A stretch of 60,453 nucleotides of DNA from Nostoc sp. NMS2 (GCF_017115105.1 NZ_JABXKH010000041.1:1-60453); one strand, 5' to 3'. Shown: positions 16,450 to 26,701, counted from the first letter of the stretch. Translations and numbers: made by a program. Notes: generated by a model not told the origin, from the letters alone.

Positions 16450-19400
16450 TTATGAACTAGATAATACTCCTACAATACTCGTCAATTCCATAATTTTTTC
16501 AAACTGGAAATTATCAGCTAAATTCTTAATAAAATTCCTCAATTTAGCATTTTCTGAAGGAATTTGTTCAATCAATTCTAAAATTAAGTCATCACTACAT
16601 TGGGCTGCGGCAGTATACACCTGTTTCACCCATTCAGGCGACATTTCAGATAATAGAGGGACTAAATCTGTCAGCTTCAATATTGATTCTGTTATTTGTT
16701 GTTTTGCATTTTTTATCTGATAGTTATCTTCTTGATAAATATATTGAACTTCTAAATATTCGCCCAATTTTTCTAATAATTCTTCTTCACGAAAAGGCTT
16801 GTTAATATAATCATCGCAACCAGCTTTAATTGTTGCTTCTCGCTGTTCCTCAAAGGCGTTAGCGGTTAAGGCGATAATAATGGTCTTGCGATTTTTGATT
16901 GAGGTTTCTTCTCTAGCTTTAATAATTTTTGTTGCTTCGTAGCCGTCCATAATCGGCATCCGCATATCCATAAAAATTAGGTGTGGTTGCCATTCTTGCC
17001 AAAGTGCGATCGCTTCGATGCCATTTGTCGCTTCCTGGACTGCAAAACCGATAGATGTCAGAATTTTTACTAGTACTAAACGGCTGTCTGTGGAGTCATC
17101 AACCACCAAGATACAGAATTCGTTTTGATCGGGCGCTAAACTCAGAACTTGTCGTCTAATTTGTTGGATCTGGATTTCGCTGGCTGCGGCTAGACCAATT
17201 TGAATATCAAAGGCAAATTGACTTCCCTCGCCAATAATGCTGGTAACACCAATATTTCCCCCCATTAGTTCCACATATTTGCGACTAATTGCTAAACCTA
17301 GTCCTGTTCCCTGTTGCGATTTTCTACCGGTTTCAGTTTGTCCAAAAGCTTCAAACAGCAAGTTAATTTCCTGTGGCGCAATACCGCGACCAGTGTCTTG
17401 TACCTCGAACAAGAGATGAGGGGGACTGAGGACTGGGGATTGGGGATTAATTATTCTCCTCTGCTCTCGCTCCTCCCCTGCTCCTCTGCCTCCCTGCTCC
17501 CCCTGCTCCCCTGCTCCCCTGCTCCCCAGTCCCCAGTCCCCAGTCCCCATCGCCACTCGTAATATCACTCTTCCACTATCGGTAAATTTGATTGCATTTC
17601 CCAAGAGGTTAAGCAATACTTGACGCAGTTTACTTTCATCAGCTTGGATGTACTGCGGAAGGTGAGATGTATATTCAAAGATTAATTCTAATCCTTTGGA
17701 GGTGGCGCGGAAACGCAACATCTCTTCGAGGTTTTCTAAGAGGCGAATTAAGTCAAAACTGTTGAGATTTAATGTTATTCTGCCGGCTTCGATTTTAGAC
17801 ATTTCCAGAATGTCGTTGATTAAGTTGAGGAGATGTTCGCCAGCACGATTGATGATTGCTAGATTTTGCTGATGTTCAGTAGATAAAGCACGATCGTGGC
17901 TCATGATTTGAGTAAAACCGAGGATGGCGTTGAGTGGGGTACGTAGTTCGTGGCTCATGTTGGCGAGGAATTCGCTTTTGGCGCGGTTGGCAGCATCAGC
18001 TGTGATTACAGCTTCTTGCAATGCTTGTGATTGCCTTTGAGTTTGCGCCAGTAATTGTGCCTGCTGTAAAGCCACACCTAACTGATTGCCAATTTGAACT
18101 ACGATGTTGATTTCTCCTGGTTTCCATTGGCGGGAATCGGAATTTTGATAACTCGCTAGTAATCCCCAAATCTGACTACCATATAAAATCGGGACAATAA
18201 TATAAGCTTTTGCTTGAAAGCGTTCTAAGAGGCTGATGTAAGCAGGATGAAATTCAGCGTTGTAAATGTCTGGGACGCAGCGAAAACTTGCGTCTTGTGT
18301 GTAAATGCCGCCTTGGGTTCCTTGCAGATCATCATCTTGCACCTGATTAGCCGTGCTATTCAAAATTTTTGCTAGGCAACGTCCCTCTTCTAAGACACCT
18401 TCTGTGAGATTAGGATCATTGTTATGTTCTTCTATCAGAGAAATCCAACCATTACCTACAGACTCAGAGACAAATTCGCCACTCCATTGGGGATTGAAAC
18501 GATAGACGACAACCCGATCGCAATTGAGTACTTGCCGTAATTCTTGGGTTGTCGCTGCAAATATAGTCTCTAAATCCAATGTTTGGCGCATCCTTTGAAT
18601 CACTTGGGCGATCGCTTTTTCCCGTTCTGCACTCTCACGCAGGGCTTCTTCTGCAAATTTTCTCTCGGTAATATCTGTAATCGTACCGATGTAACCTTTA
18701 ATTTCTCCATCATCTCGAAATTCTGGCAAAGCCTGACAAATTACCCAAACTACTGTACCATCATCACGCAAAAAACGATGTTCGTACTTATACATCGTTT
18801 TAGCCACTCTTGCTTGATGCCATATTAACAATAGCTGCTCACGATCGTCTGGATGTACGGCTTTTGTCCAACCTGTTCCCAGAGAATTTTCTAAACTGCA
18901 TCCACTAATTTGACTCCAGCGTTGATTAAAATATAAGGCATTGCCATTCACATCAGTGTGAAATATACAAGCTGGTGAGGCTTCTGCTAGAAGTTGATAT
19001 CGCTGCCGACCTGCTTGTAAAGCTAATTCTGCCAGTTTAGCATCGTTAATGTCTGCCCAATAACCAACACATTCTATAGGGTTTCCAGCTTCGTCACAAA
19101 TTAACCTCATCTTTTCGTAAAACCAGTGATAAGTTCCGTCAGCGTGTAACCACCGATATTCGTAGGAACTGTACTCTTGCTCAACCAGTTGGGAAAATTT
19201 TTCTGAAATCAGTTCAATATCTTCTGGGTGGACGTGATGCAGCCAGAAACTAGGATTTTCGAGAAATTCCTGGGCTTCGTAACCAACCATTGCCTTAACG
19301 TTCTTACTAATAAAGGTAGTGCTAAAATTGCCTAATGTTTTTTTGCTGCTATAGATCACCACAGGGCTAGAAGTAAGCAGATATTGAAGGCGTTCGTTGG

Positions 19401-22209
19401 CTAAACGTAGTTCTTGTTCGACATGTTTGCGATCGCGTAGCGCGGCTTGCCGTTCGCGCAAGGCTGCTTGCAATTCGCTAATTTCTACTAAAACTGTGCC
19501 CACACCAGAGGGGCGATCGTCCTCACCAGGAATCGGAAAATAAGAAGCTAAGAAGTGGCGGATAATATCTGGTTGTTTAACTGATGCGGCGCTTAATTCT
19601 TGATTGAGAATGGGTTGACCAGTCAACAGAATCTGTTGATAAATTGGTTCCACTAGGGGGGCCACTTGAGGTAAGACTTCATGAATAGTCTTGCCAATAT
19701 GAGCTTCCTGGGGTAGTCCATTAATCTCCGCCAGTGGTTGGTTGATTTGCACAAATCGTAATTGCTTATCTACAATATTCATGCCGACGGGAGCGCTACT
19801 AAAAAAGGCATTGAGGCGGGCTTCTCTGAGTGCTAGTTCTTGTTCTAGGGTTTTGCGCTCAATCAACCCACCTAACTGAGCAGCAACAGCATTTACTAGC
19901 AAGAGCAAACGTCTATCTACCAATACCGAACTACGTTTAAAAAACACTAAAACAGCTAAGACTTGGTTTCCAGCCAGTATGGGAACACCAAAACTAGCTT
20001 TTAATCCTACCTTGACTGCTTGTTGCGATCGCAAAAAAATCGGCTCTGTAACTTCCGAAACATCTTCTATCCATTCTGGTTCCTGATTCTGCCAAACTCT
20101 TCCTGGTAGTCCCTCTCCCAGAGAAAATTTCACAATTTGGCTTTGGCAGCAAAATTCTTCTAAATTGCTTTGTTCGCCATACCAGCCCAGACTGTGTTCT
20201 AAAATAGTACTATCTTCATTCGGTATCCATGCTTCACCAAAATCCCAGCCAATAGTATGACAAATTAAGCGCAACACCAGTGCTAAAGAGCTATTGACAT
20301 CATTGGCGCGAGTGATGGCTTGGGTTGTCAACAGTAACAAACGGCTTTCATTTTCTGCCTGCTTGCGTTCAGTAATATCTTTCGCTGTGCCCAGTACGTA
20401 ACATTTCCCATCAATCTCGATCATTTCTGCACTCAACAACGTTGTCCTGATTTCTCCTGAACAAGTGCAGACATCAATCTCGTAGTTACGGATGGCTTTA
20501 GTTTTTTGCAACATCTGAGTGAGAAAATTATATTCTTCTGGATTCACCCAAATATTCAATTCTTGATCGGTGCGATCGATAACCTGAGAACGAGAATAAC
20601 CAAAAAACCGACAAAAACTGTCATTAACTTCGATGTAGCGTTTGTTAGGAACAGTAATTAAGGCAATGGGATCGGGAGACGACCGAAAAGCTGATGCTAA
20701 CTTTTCTTCAGAAGCCCTTCGCGCGGCTTCGGCGCGTTGGCGTTCTTTTGCCTCCAGCACCAAAGATACTAAATTGCCCAGAGAACGAGCGAAATTTTGG
20801 TCTTCTAGTGTCCAATGATGAGCAACTCCCACTGCCTCTAAACGTAAAACTCCTACGGTCTTTCCCTCCTGCCTAACGGGTGTATCGAGTATAGAGGTAA
20901 TATTTAATCTTGAGTAAGATAGAGAAAATTCTCTAATTCTGGGATCGGTATGGGCATCATCTGCGGCGATTGGTTGATCTTGTTGCAAAGCTGTAAAATA
21001 AGCTGGATAGTCTGCCTCTGATAAGGAAAATCCTTCGCTATGTTGATTGCGACTGCCCTCAAATAGGTCAAAACACTCGATTTTCAAGCCTGTTTCGTCA
21101 TACAACCAAACACTGGCTCGTTCCATTCCAATATTTTTGACAGCTGTTTCTGTAATTTTACTCAAAGCTGCTTTCAAGTCACCCTGATAAAGGATCTGAT
21201 TTTGTGCCAGTTGGGTTAGCACTAGGTTATGATTGCGGAGCTTAATCGCGCTTGCTTGGAGTAATTTTTCTACACCTCGTCGCTGTGTAATATTACTAGC
21301 AGTGCCTGTCATGCCTATGACTAAACCCTCTTCGTTGCGTAATGCGATCGCATTAAACATTAAATAAAGTAAAGTACCATCTTTAGCTACACAGGTAGTT
21401 TCATGCTGAAATATTGACTTTCCCTGGAAAACACGCTCAAAGGCTACTTTATCTTTAGCAACTTGCTGAGGCGAGATAAAATCAGTCAAGGCACGCCCGA
21501 TCATCTCGTGGGGTTCATAGCCATAAATCTGCTTGACTGCCGGGTTAACAAAGGTAATTAGTCCATCAATATCTACCGACCAGATCATATCCTGGGATGT
21601 CTCCACCAGGTGGCGATACTGACTTTCACTCTTCTTAAGGGCAGCTTCGACTAAAAGGCGTTCGTTTTGGTAAACTTCTTTACAAAAGGCTTTATTAAGG
21701 CTAGCAGGAATTTCTTTGAAAATTTCTTCTATCTGTTGGTTCCGAAGATTTAACTCAACAGCAACCCGTTGACGTTCTTTAATCTCCTCTTGCAGTTGGG
21801 TATTTTGTTCTTTTAACTGTTTTTTGAGCCTTTGGAGAGTCAGTTTATTTTGTATGCTTAATAAAACTTCTTTAGCTTGGAATGGTTGAGTAATATAGTC
21901 AACATCGGCTAAATCATAAACGTTTACTTCTTCAGATAATTCATCTGAAACACCAAAAAAAATTATCGGAATCTCTTGAGTTTTCTGATGAGATTTTAAA
22001 TTTTGATAAACCTCATAACCATCAATATTTGAAATGAGAACGTTTAGTAAAATCAAATCAGGAGGAAAAGCCAGCGCCGTATTGATTGCCAATTCTCCAG
22101 AAAGGGCCCTTTGCACCTGATAACCTTGGTTGTGAAGGATGTCTGATAAAAAATGTAAATTCTCTAGCTTATCATCAACTAATAAAATTCTGATTTTTTG
22201 AGCATCCAT
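16450..22209 (-). CDS. Multi-sensor hybrid histidine kinase / response regulator
   Basis: A 1919-residue cytoplasmic sensor kinase. Approximate order: receiver-like domain (1-120), coiled coil, PAS (200-315), GAF (340-490), PAS (505-620), GAF (635-780), three further PAS domains (795-1190), GAF (1200-1370), HisKA with [19 protein letters not shown] (near 1415), HATPase with N box NLLGNAIKF and G boxes DTGRGIAP and [10 protein letters not shown], receiver with [14 protein letters not shown] (near 1745), and a helical tail. The first receiver has Asn-56 where the phospho-accepting Asp is expected (DLILLN). The ATP-binding domain carries a 44-codon repeat-derived insert at 17416-17547. The ATG at 22209 is chosen over a TTG at 22233. 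Confidence 0.92.
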   Translation of the reverse strand: MDAQKIRILLVDDKLENLHFLSDILHNQGYQVQRALSGELAINTALAFPPDLILLNVLISNIDGYEVYQNLKSHQKTQEIPIIFFGVSDELSEEVNVYDLADVDYITQPFQAKEVLLSIQNKLTLQRLKKQLKEQNTQLQEEIKERQRVAVELNLRNQQIEEIFKEIPASLNKAFCKEVYQNERLLVEAALKKSESQYRHLVETSQDMIWSVDIDGLITFVNPAVKQIYGYEPHEMIGRALTDFISPQQVAKDKVAFERVFQGKSIFQHETTCVAKDGTLLYLMFNAIALRNEEGLVIGMTGTASNITQRRGVEKLLQASAIKLRNHNLVLTQLAQNQILYQGDLKAALSKITETAVKNIGMERASVWLYDETGLKIECFDLFEGSRNQHSEGFSLSEADYPAYFTALQQDQPIAADDAHTDPRIREFSLSYSRLNITSILDTPVRQEGKTVGVLRLEAVGVAHHWTLEDQNFARSLGNLVSLVLEAKERQRAEAARRASEEKLASAFRSSPDPIALITVPNKRYIEVNDSFCRFFGYSRSQVIDRTDQELNIWVNPEEYNFLTQMLQKTKAIRNYEIDVCTCSGEIRTTLLSAEMIEIDGKCYVLGTAKDITERKQAENESRLLLLTTQAITRANDVNSSLALVLRLICHTIGWDFGEAWIPNEDSTILEHSLGWYGEQSNLEEFCCQSQIVKFSLGEGLPGRVWQNQEPEWIEDVSEVTEPIFLRSQQAVKVGLKASFGVPILAGNQVLAVLVFFKRSSVLVDRRLLLLVNAVAAQLGGLIERKTLEQELALREARLNAFFSSAPVGMNIVDKQLRFVQINQPLAEINGLPQEAHIGKTIHEVLPQVAPLVEPIYQQILLTGQPILNQELSAASVKQPDIIRHFLASYFPIPGEDDRPSGVGTVLVEISELQAALRERQAALRDRKHVEQELRLANERLQYLLTSSPVVIYSSKKTLGNFSTTFISKNVKAMVGYEAQEFLENPSFWLHHVHPEDIELISEKFSQLVEQEYSSYEYRWLHADGTYHWFYEKMRLICDEAGNPIECVGYWADINDAKLAELALQAGRQRYQLLAEASPACIFHTDVNGNALYFNQRWSQISGCSLENSLGTGWTKAVHPDDREQLLLIWHQARVAKTMYKYEHRFLRDDGTVVWVICQALPEFRDDGEIKGYIGTITDITERKFAEEALRESAEREKAIAQVIQRMRQTLDLETIFAATTQELRQVLNCDRVVVYRFNPQWSGEFVSESVGNGWISLIEEHNNDPNLTEGVLEEGRCLAKILNSTANQVQDDDLQGTQGGIYTQDASFRCVPDIYNAEFHPAYISLLERFQAKAYIIVPILYGSQIWGLLASYQNSDSRQWKPGEINIVVQIGNQLGVALQQAQLLAQTQRQSQALQEAVITADAANRAKSEFLANMSHELRTPLNAILGFTQIMSHDRALSTEHQQNLAIINRAGEHLLNLINDILEMSKIEAGRITLNLNSFDLIRLLENLEEMLRFRATSKGLELIFEYTSHLPQYIQADESKLRQVLLNLLGNAIKFTDSGRVILRVAMGTGDWGLGSRGAGEQGEQGGRGAGEEREQRRIINPQSPVLSPPHLLFEVQDTGRGIAPQEINLLFEAFGQTETGRKSQQGTGLGLAISRKYVELMGGNIGVTSIIGEGSQFAFDIQIGLAAASEIQIQQIRRQVLSLAPDQNEFCILVVDDSTDSRLVLVKILTSIGFAVQEATNGIEAIALWQEWQPHLIFMDMRMPIMDGYEATKIIKAREETSIKNRKTIIIALTANAFEEQREATIKAGCDDYINKPFREEELLEKLGEYLEVQYIYQEDNYQIKNAKQQITESILKLTDLVPLLSEMSPEWVKQVYTAAAQCSDDLILELIEQIPSENAKLRNFIKNLADNFQFEKIMELTSIVGVLSSS
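17416..17547. repeat. In-frame G-rich short-repeat insertion inside kinase ATPase domain
   Basis: On the minus strand this is a run of ggggactgggg and gggagcaggg type units, identical in style to intergenic repeats at 8838-8890, 47675-47790 and 48990-49050. It is translated as [20 protein letters not shown] and then an Arg/Glu-rich continuation, lying between the beta strand ending RVAM and the strand LLFEVQDTG. It is a multiple of three and leaves both flanks in frame. Confidence 0.8.
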
Positions 22210-22655
22210 ATCAGTTACTAAGCTAATTTTCAATCAGGAATAAATTGTTGAATCAAACCGAACATGAAATTAGAAAGCAAAACCTTATTAAAAGATTGTC
22301 AATAGAATGATCGTTGCTTAACACCATACTTCACCGTAGAGTATGGGTGTGTCAAGTTAAGGCAAATCCCTCTTTAACTGGGGATAGAACTCTGTAAAAA
22401 CAACAATTATACTGTAATACAGAAGTAACTTTTATACAAAAACTATTTGGAAGTGATTATACTATGGCTTCACCTCAATTCTGCATCAGGATTCTAAAAT
22501 ACATGAATGAGCGCCTTGTATGTGATACCAAACAAAACCGCACGACTAAACACTCCCCTTTCCAAGCGGCTACGGTGTACACACAAGTCTTTGAGAGTTG
22601 CCTCACATTTAGATCCCCCTAACACGGTGTACACCGTAGGCGTGCGGGGAGGGGC
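22210..22655. other. Upstream region of the hybrid kinase with repeats
   Basis: No gene is supported. The first part is AT-rich and likely holds the kinase promoter. From about 22560 the ggtgtacacacaagtc repeat appears, followed by ggtgtacaccgtaggcgtgc and a G-rich run, matching elements found at 16020-16400 on the other side of the kinase gene. Confidence 0.5.
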
Positions 22656-22938
22656 ATTGGTGTCAACTTAAGTCAGAAAGCTTATTCCACGGTCATTTTA
22701 CCCCACACGCCAGATGCTCCACTACAGCGCTTCTCTGCGAGACGCTTTGCGAACGCGCATCCTGCGGCGGGGGAGACCCCTGTTCCCGCACTGGCTCCCC
22801 TTAATCCCCTCCCCGTTCACGGGGAGGGGAGATTTTGTCGCTAGACAAAAGCGGGGTGGGGTTCCGACGACTTAATTGGTAATTGAGTAGGCTTAATATA
22901 ACGTCATTGCGAGGGTTTCACGTTAAGTTGACACCAAT
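22656..22938. repeat. 283-base element with 16-bp terminal inverted repeats
   Basis: It begins attggtgtcaacttaa and ends with the exact inverted form ttaagttgacaccaat. Inside are the GC-rich cttctctgcgagacgctttgc repeat with ggcgggggagacccc, and a hairpin from ccctccccgttcacggggagggg. There is no ORF. The terminal inverted repeats suggest a non-autonomous transposable unit that absorbed, or was invaded by, the other repeats. No clear target duplication was seen. Confidence 0.6.
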
Positions 22939-22979
22939 AGCTTTTCGGCCCACCCCGCAAGATTGGGTAATTATATTAG

Positions 22980-23210
22980 TTGGAAGTCCCTTTGCGGATT
23001 GTGGCTCAATCTGGTGATGATGAAGATGCAGAAGATCCAGTAATGATGCGGCTGTTTCTCGATTTTGCTATGACAGAAACGCTCAAAAATAACACGCTGC
23101 AACCTTATACAACTGAAATGTCTGAGGTTGCCCACGAACAAATTGCAGGTGTGGAATTAGACAATGAGTCATTACGAAGATGGCTAATTTTGTCAGGTGA
23201 ACTACCCTAA
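22980..23210 (+). CDS. Small hypothetical protein, possibly truncated
   Basis: A 76-residue frame with a protein-like acidic sequence (DDEDAEDPVMMRLFLDFAMT, then SEVAHEQIAGVELDNESLRRW). It starts with TTG directly after an in-frame TAG and has no ribosome binding site, and the first usable ATG is about 16 codons in. Upstream is a repeat element and downstream, within a few bases of its stop, is the end of the TnpB element. This position suggests a gene shortened at its 5' end by repeat insertion. No family recognised. Confidence 0.4.
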   Translation: MEVPLRIVAQSGDDEDAEDPVMMRLFLDFAMTETLKNNTLQPYTTEMSEVAHEQIAGVELDNESLRRWLILSGELP

Positions 23211-24431
23211 CTTACCGAGTACGGTTGAAGTTGGGGCTTCTGTAATCATAGGGGAGTGCCTAAACTTAGACTTTCGCCCAAGAGTAGGACTTACCTCTCC
23301 TCCTACAGTAGAGACGGCTGAACCTTCCGCCTTTATCGTTCTGATACCCTCTGCTCTTATGTTCTGCGCGGCATTTTCATCACGCGAATGATGAGTATTG
23401 CAATGAGGACAAGTCCATTCACGGATATCCAATGGCATCTCACCTATTTGATAGAAACAATTAGAACAGAGTTTTGAACTGGGGAACCATCTATCAATCT
23501 CAACTAACTTCGCACCTCTGCGTTCTAGCTTGTAGGCTAAGAAGTTGGTGAATGTTCCCCATCCTGCATCAGATATTGATTTCGCCAATTTATGATTACG
23601 AACCATGCCTTTGACATGAAGATTTTCTATTATGACAGCTTGACTATCGCTGACCAACTTATAACTAAGTTTATGTAGAAAATCGTGCCGCGAATTACTA
23701 ACTCGTTCGTACACCTTGGCAACAACTTTTCTATACCTATTCCTTGATTTACTCCCTTTTTGTTTACGTGCTAATTTTTGCTGCTTACGTTTGAGGTTTT
23801 TCTCATGTTTGGCAAGGTGCTTGGGATTATCGTATTTGGAAACATGAACACCGTCAGTGACGACAGCAAAGTGTTTCAAACCTAGATCAATCCCATATAT
23901 TTTACCTTCTGAAATAACCGGATTTTCGCCTTCAATCTCAGTCAGGATAGATGCAAGGTATTTGCCAGAGGGCGTTTTGCTTACAGTAACAGTCTTAACT
24001 TTCCCCTCAATCGCTCTATGTATTTTGGCTTTGACTATCCCGATATTTCCAGGGAGTAAGACAAATCCATCTACAATCTTGACGTTTTGAGGATACTGGA
24101 TAGACTGTTTGCCATGCTTAGATTTGAACTTAGGAAATCCAGCACGTTTCTCAAAAAAGTTTTTGTAGGCTGTGGTCAAATTGAGCGTTGTAGTCTGTAA
24201 AACCTGGCTGTAACAATCAGATAACCACACCGTATCTTCAGCTTTTTTGAGTACAGGAAGAAATGCGTTGAGCGCAACACGGCTAAGTCCCTTGCCCGTC
24301 TCCTTATAAGTCTCAATAGATTTATTCAGAGCATAATTCCACCACCATCTAGCACACCCAAAAGTTTGTGCTAGTTGTATTTCTTGCTCAAGTGACGGAT
24401 ATAAACGGACTTGTACAACCTTGTGTAACAC
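23202..24431 (-). CDS. tnpB: RNA-guided endonuclease TnpB family protein
   Basis: A 409-residue TnpB. An N-terminal helix-turn-helix region (YPSLEQEIQLAQTFGCARWW) is followed by the FPKFKSKHGKQS segment and a split RuvC nuclease with all three catalytic acids in context: GIDLGLKHFAV (Asp), VIIENLHVKGM (Glu) and HSRDENAAQNI (Asp). The zinc finger is CSNC ... CPHC. The length and intact motifs suggest an active enzyme. TnpB cleaves DNA guided by an RNA from the element's right end and promotes element retention. The start is GTG at 24431, preceded by AAGGAGG about 11 bases upstream. The last 40 or so codons overlap the element end and probably the guide RNA. Confidence 0.92.
   Translation of the reverse strand: MLHKVVQVRLYPSLEQEIQLAQTFGCARWWWNYALNKSIETYKETGKGLSRVALNAFLPVLKKAEDTVWLSDCYSQVLQTTTLNLTTAYKNFFEKRAGFPKFKSKHGKQSIQYPQNVKIVDGFVLLPGNIGIVKAKIHRAIEGKVKTVTVSKTPSGKYLASILTEIEGENPVISEGKIYGIDLGLKHFAVVTDGVHVSKYDNPKHLAKHEKNLKRKQQKLARKQKGSKSRNRYRKVVAKVYERVSNSRHDFLHKLSYKLVSDSQAVIIENLHVKGMVRNHKLAKSISDAGWGTFTNFLAYKLERRGAKLVEIDRWFPSSKLCSNCFYQIGEMPLDIREWTCPHCNTHHSRDENAAQNIRAEGIRTIKAEGSAVSTVGGEVSPTLGRKSKFRHSPMITEAPTSTVLGKLG
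23205..23400 (-). ncRNA. Candidate omega (guide) RNA of TnpB
   Basis: TnpB elements produce a guide RNA from the 3' end of tnpB through the right end, with the guide copied from adjacent host DNA. The tnpB 3' region here overlaps compact hairpins (gtaggaggagaggtaagtcc and GAAG...CTTC), as expected. The guide would then read into the flanking gene at about 23190-23204. Boundaries are inferred by position only. Confidence 0.35.
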
Positions 24432-24625
24432 TCAACATTACCTCCTTGATGTGTTACTTTATCATGAATATAGATTGTGGTAAAGTAGCAAAATAAAATA
24501 ATTGGTGGCATCTCTTGCACCCCACTCCAAAATCCACCTGCGGTTGATATTAGTCGGAGGTGCTTTCGTCGTCACCCAGCAATAATCCCCGCCCTGTAGA
24601 GGGACGGGGAATTCCGCCGAATTTG
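23205..24625 (-). mobile_element. IS200/IS605-family element carrying only tnpB
   Basis: The unit holds a full-length tnpB and no tnpA, so it would depend on a Y1 transposase supplied elsewhere. The left side (upstream of tnpB, near 24588-24612) has the hairpin ccccgtccct / agggcgggg. The right side, at the 3' end of tnpB, has GAAG-cccaa-CTTC and gtagga / tcctac hairpins near 23227-23310. Exact ends are inferred from the hairpins, as this family makes no target duplication. Confidence 0.7.
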
Positions 24626-24751
24626 TTAAAAGAACAAGAGAGTTGCCAACTAGTTGAAATCTTGTTGACCTTTATGCTTAAAATTGCACAAGAGGTTTTT
24701 TTAGCATCTACTAAAAGCTAAAGTTGACCCTTTGCAGGACTCCCATAAGCA

Positions 24752-25138
24752 ATGCTGACTGAAATTTTTCCTTTTTCCTTTGAGTTCAACACGATCGCGA
24801 TCGCAGGAGCGAGTTTGTGGTCATTGGCGCTATATATAGGTTTTTCCCCAGTTAATCAATGGGTAATCGAACAACTCAACCGCTGGTTTAACTTTGCCGA
24901 GCGATCGCTTTATACTAGCCAGACAGAATTTGAAAAGACTCGCAAGGGCAGAGAATCCCAAAATGCTTTCTACGCCTCATTATTTAGCATCGCGCCTTTT
25001 TTAGTAGTTGGTGCTTTATGCAACTGGGGTCTGGAAATTAGTTTAGGTGAGAGTTGGGGAATCAGTACAGGAATATTAGCTTGTATGGGTGCCGGCATTT
25101 ATGAACTTGGGCGCAGGGATGGAGAATCTTCAGATTAA
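24752..25138 (+). CDS. Conserved hypothetical membrane protein
   Basis: A 128-residue protein with a hydrophobic helix near residues 14-32 (IAIAGASLWSLALYIGF) and two more near 75-90 and 102-118. Between them lies an amphipathic segment, NQWVIEQLNRWFNFAERSLY. The arrangement resembles small cyanobacterial thylakoid or cytoplasmic membrane proteins of unknown function. The ATG at 24752 is the first start and there is no strong ribosome binding site. It lies about 130 bases past the TnpB element and converges on the next gene. Confidence 0.55.
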   Translation: MLTEIFPFSFEFNTIAIAGASLWSLALYIGFSPVNQWVIEQLNRWFNFAERSLYTSQTEFEKTRKGRESQNAFYASLFSIAPFLVVGALCNWGLEISLGESWGISTGILACMGAGIYELGRRDGESSD

Positions 25139-25199
25139 GGGGGATGAGGGGGATTAGGAAGATGTTGCTCCCATTACTCCCTCATCCCCCCTACTCCTT

Positions 25200-26528
25200 C
25201 TACTTCCCAATTTCCTCGCCAACAATCTGTGCTATTTTCTGCGCTGCTCCCCCTTCACCGCGAATGTTTTGTAACTTTGTTCGCATCTCATCCAATTTTT
25301 CTGGATGAGTTAAAAACTCTACAACCATTTCCCCAATTTCTGGCGGTTGAATTTTCCCCATAAGTTCGGGCACTATCTCTTCTTGTGCCCAGATATTGGG
25401 CCATGCTAATAAACCTTTGCGTCTCACGAATCTTAGGAATAACCAATTAATCACATTAGCAAAGGGTGTACCTACCCCTGGCAGATTTGCCAACAACCCA
25501 GGTAAACCATCCCAAGAACGCATGGCATCAAGTTGCTGGGTTGGTAGTAAAACAATCATTGGCACTGCTAAAGCACCAAGTTCGGCAGTGTTTGCCCCCA
25601 CTGTAGTTAAGCAGATGCAACACTGGGATAATAAGTGATATGCAGGGTTTTCTTGACACAGTTCCACAGTTAAACCTGTTGCTGTTTTGAGCAATGCTTT
25701 GCCTCTATTGTCCTCTGAAACAATTAAGGAAGCACCACCAAAACCAAAGATTTCAGCAATAGAATTCTTTTGAGGATTGGCAAAACTAGCTAAAGTTTGT
25801 AAATCCAAAGTTGGGGCTACAGGAATCACAAATTTAGTTTGGGGTCTTTTCGCATGAACGTATTCGGCAATACTTAAAGTTAATGGTACTCCTTGAGCTA
25901 ATTTTGCTGCTTTTGATCCGGGGAGTAGACCAATTAATTCAGTCATTAGTCCTTTGTCGTTGGACAAATGACCAATACTTCGACTTACCTCGACTTCGCT
26001 CGGCACAAGTCGCTCAGTACAAGTGACTGATGACGAATGACTACTAGCTTCTACCATCAAATCACCTACAACGGTGAATTTGTGAGCATATTTTTGGGGG
26101 ACGCGGGCAGCAACTTCGGGTTTCATCACGCCAAAACGATCAATCCAGTTATGCCATCTGGCTGACCATTCGGCGTAAACCACTGTGCGATATCCGAGCT
26201 TTTTGCCTATGACTACGGGGAAAATTTGATCGCCACCGAGAAAAACAACGACACCGCGACTTCTCCAGTCCCAATTATTAAAAGTTTTACCCCAGAGCAA
26301 AAATTGCCAAAAATGCTCTGCTGCCTGGACTCTATCTACTTCTGGGTAAGAAAGTGCGATCGCAGCTTCTTTACCACTAGCATTTGAGCAAGGTGATAAT
26401 ATTACACTGATCCTCACTTGATTTCGGTCATCGCCGAATTGTTGCCGCAACGCCCTTACTACTGGTAGCACCCAGGTTGTTACTTCACCAGGGCCATTTG
26501 ATAGGATGAGAATATCTACTTGAGTCAT
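25200..26528 (-). CDS. Lipid-A-disaccharide synthase-related protein (LpxB-like glycosyltransferase)
   Basis: A 442-residue GT-B fold protein of the LpxB-related family found in cyanobacteria. It shows the N-terminal ILSNGPGEVTTWVLPVVRAL, VVVFLGGDQIFPVVIGKKLG, ELIGLLPGSKAAKLAQGVPL and the C-terminal nucleotide-sugar region LTTVGANTAELGALAVPMIVLLP. Its actual acceptor is unknown and it is not the main LpxB. Residues about 162-195, between VVGDLMVEAS and ELIGLLPGSK, are encoded by an interspersed repeat (25943-26043) and look foreign to the family. The gene is otherwise intact with an ATG start. Confidence 0.82.
   Translation of the reverse strand: MTQVDILILSNGPGEVTTWVLPVVRALRQQFGDDRNQVRISVILSPCSNASGKEAAIALSYPEVDRVQAAEHFWQFLLWGKTFNNWDWRSRGVVVFLGGDQIFPVVIGKKLGYRTVVYAEWSARWHNWIDRFGVMKPEVAARVPQKYAHKFTVVGDLMVEASSHSSSVTCTERLVPSEVEVSRSIGHLSNDKGLMTELIGLLPGSKAAKLAQGVPLTLSIAEYVHAKRPQTKFVIPVAPTLDLQTLASFANPQKNSIAEIFGFGGASLIVSEDNRGKALLKTATGLTVELCQENPAYHLLSQCCICLTTVGANTAELGALAVPMIVLLPTQQLDAMRSWDGLPGLLANLPGVGTPFANVINWLFLRFVRRKGLLAWPNIWAQEEIVPELMGKIQPPEIGEMVVEFLTHPEKLDEMRTKLQNIRGEGGAAQKIAQIVGEEIGK
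25943..26043. repeat. In-frame interspersed repeat inside the LpxB-like gene
   Basis: It contains gtcattagtcctttgtc-type heptamers and the acttcgact ... cgctcagtacaagtg element at 25976-26025. On the coding strand it is read as [20 protein letters not shown] followed by IGHLSNDKGL. The same element is intergenic at 42637-42686, 42699-42748, 46878-46903 and elsewhere. Confidence 0.85.
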
Positions 26529-26701
26529 TAGTTAATGGTCAAGAGTTAGGGGTCATTAGTCAAGAGGCATCCTTGTCACAAGCGTTAATCTACCACACTG
26601 AGCAATAGTGAATTTTAAGATAATATTTTCAACCGAAGCTAGTACAGCACTTAATTTCTGAATTCAGAATATCTGAATTTTTCTTCAAAAACAACTCATT
26701 T

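Noticed and set aside
16450..22209. Third GAF domain as a bilin-binding photoreceptor (cyanobacteriochrome)
   Set aside because: The domain is phytochrome-like ([15 protein letters not shown] ... [12 protein letters not shown]), but the usual Asp-Cys-His chromophore site is replaced by Pro-Ala-Tyr, so covalent bilin binding is not supported.
25200..26528. True lipid A disaccharide synthase LpxB
   Set aside because: The N-terminus and overall motifs fit the separate LpxB-related cyanobacterial family, and no lpxA, lpxC or lpxD genes are adjacent.
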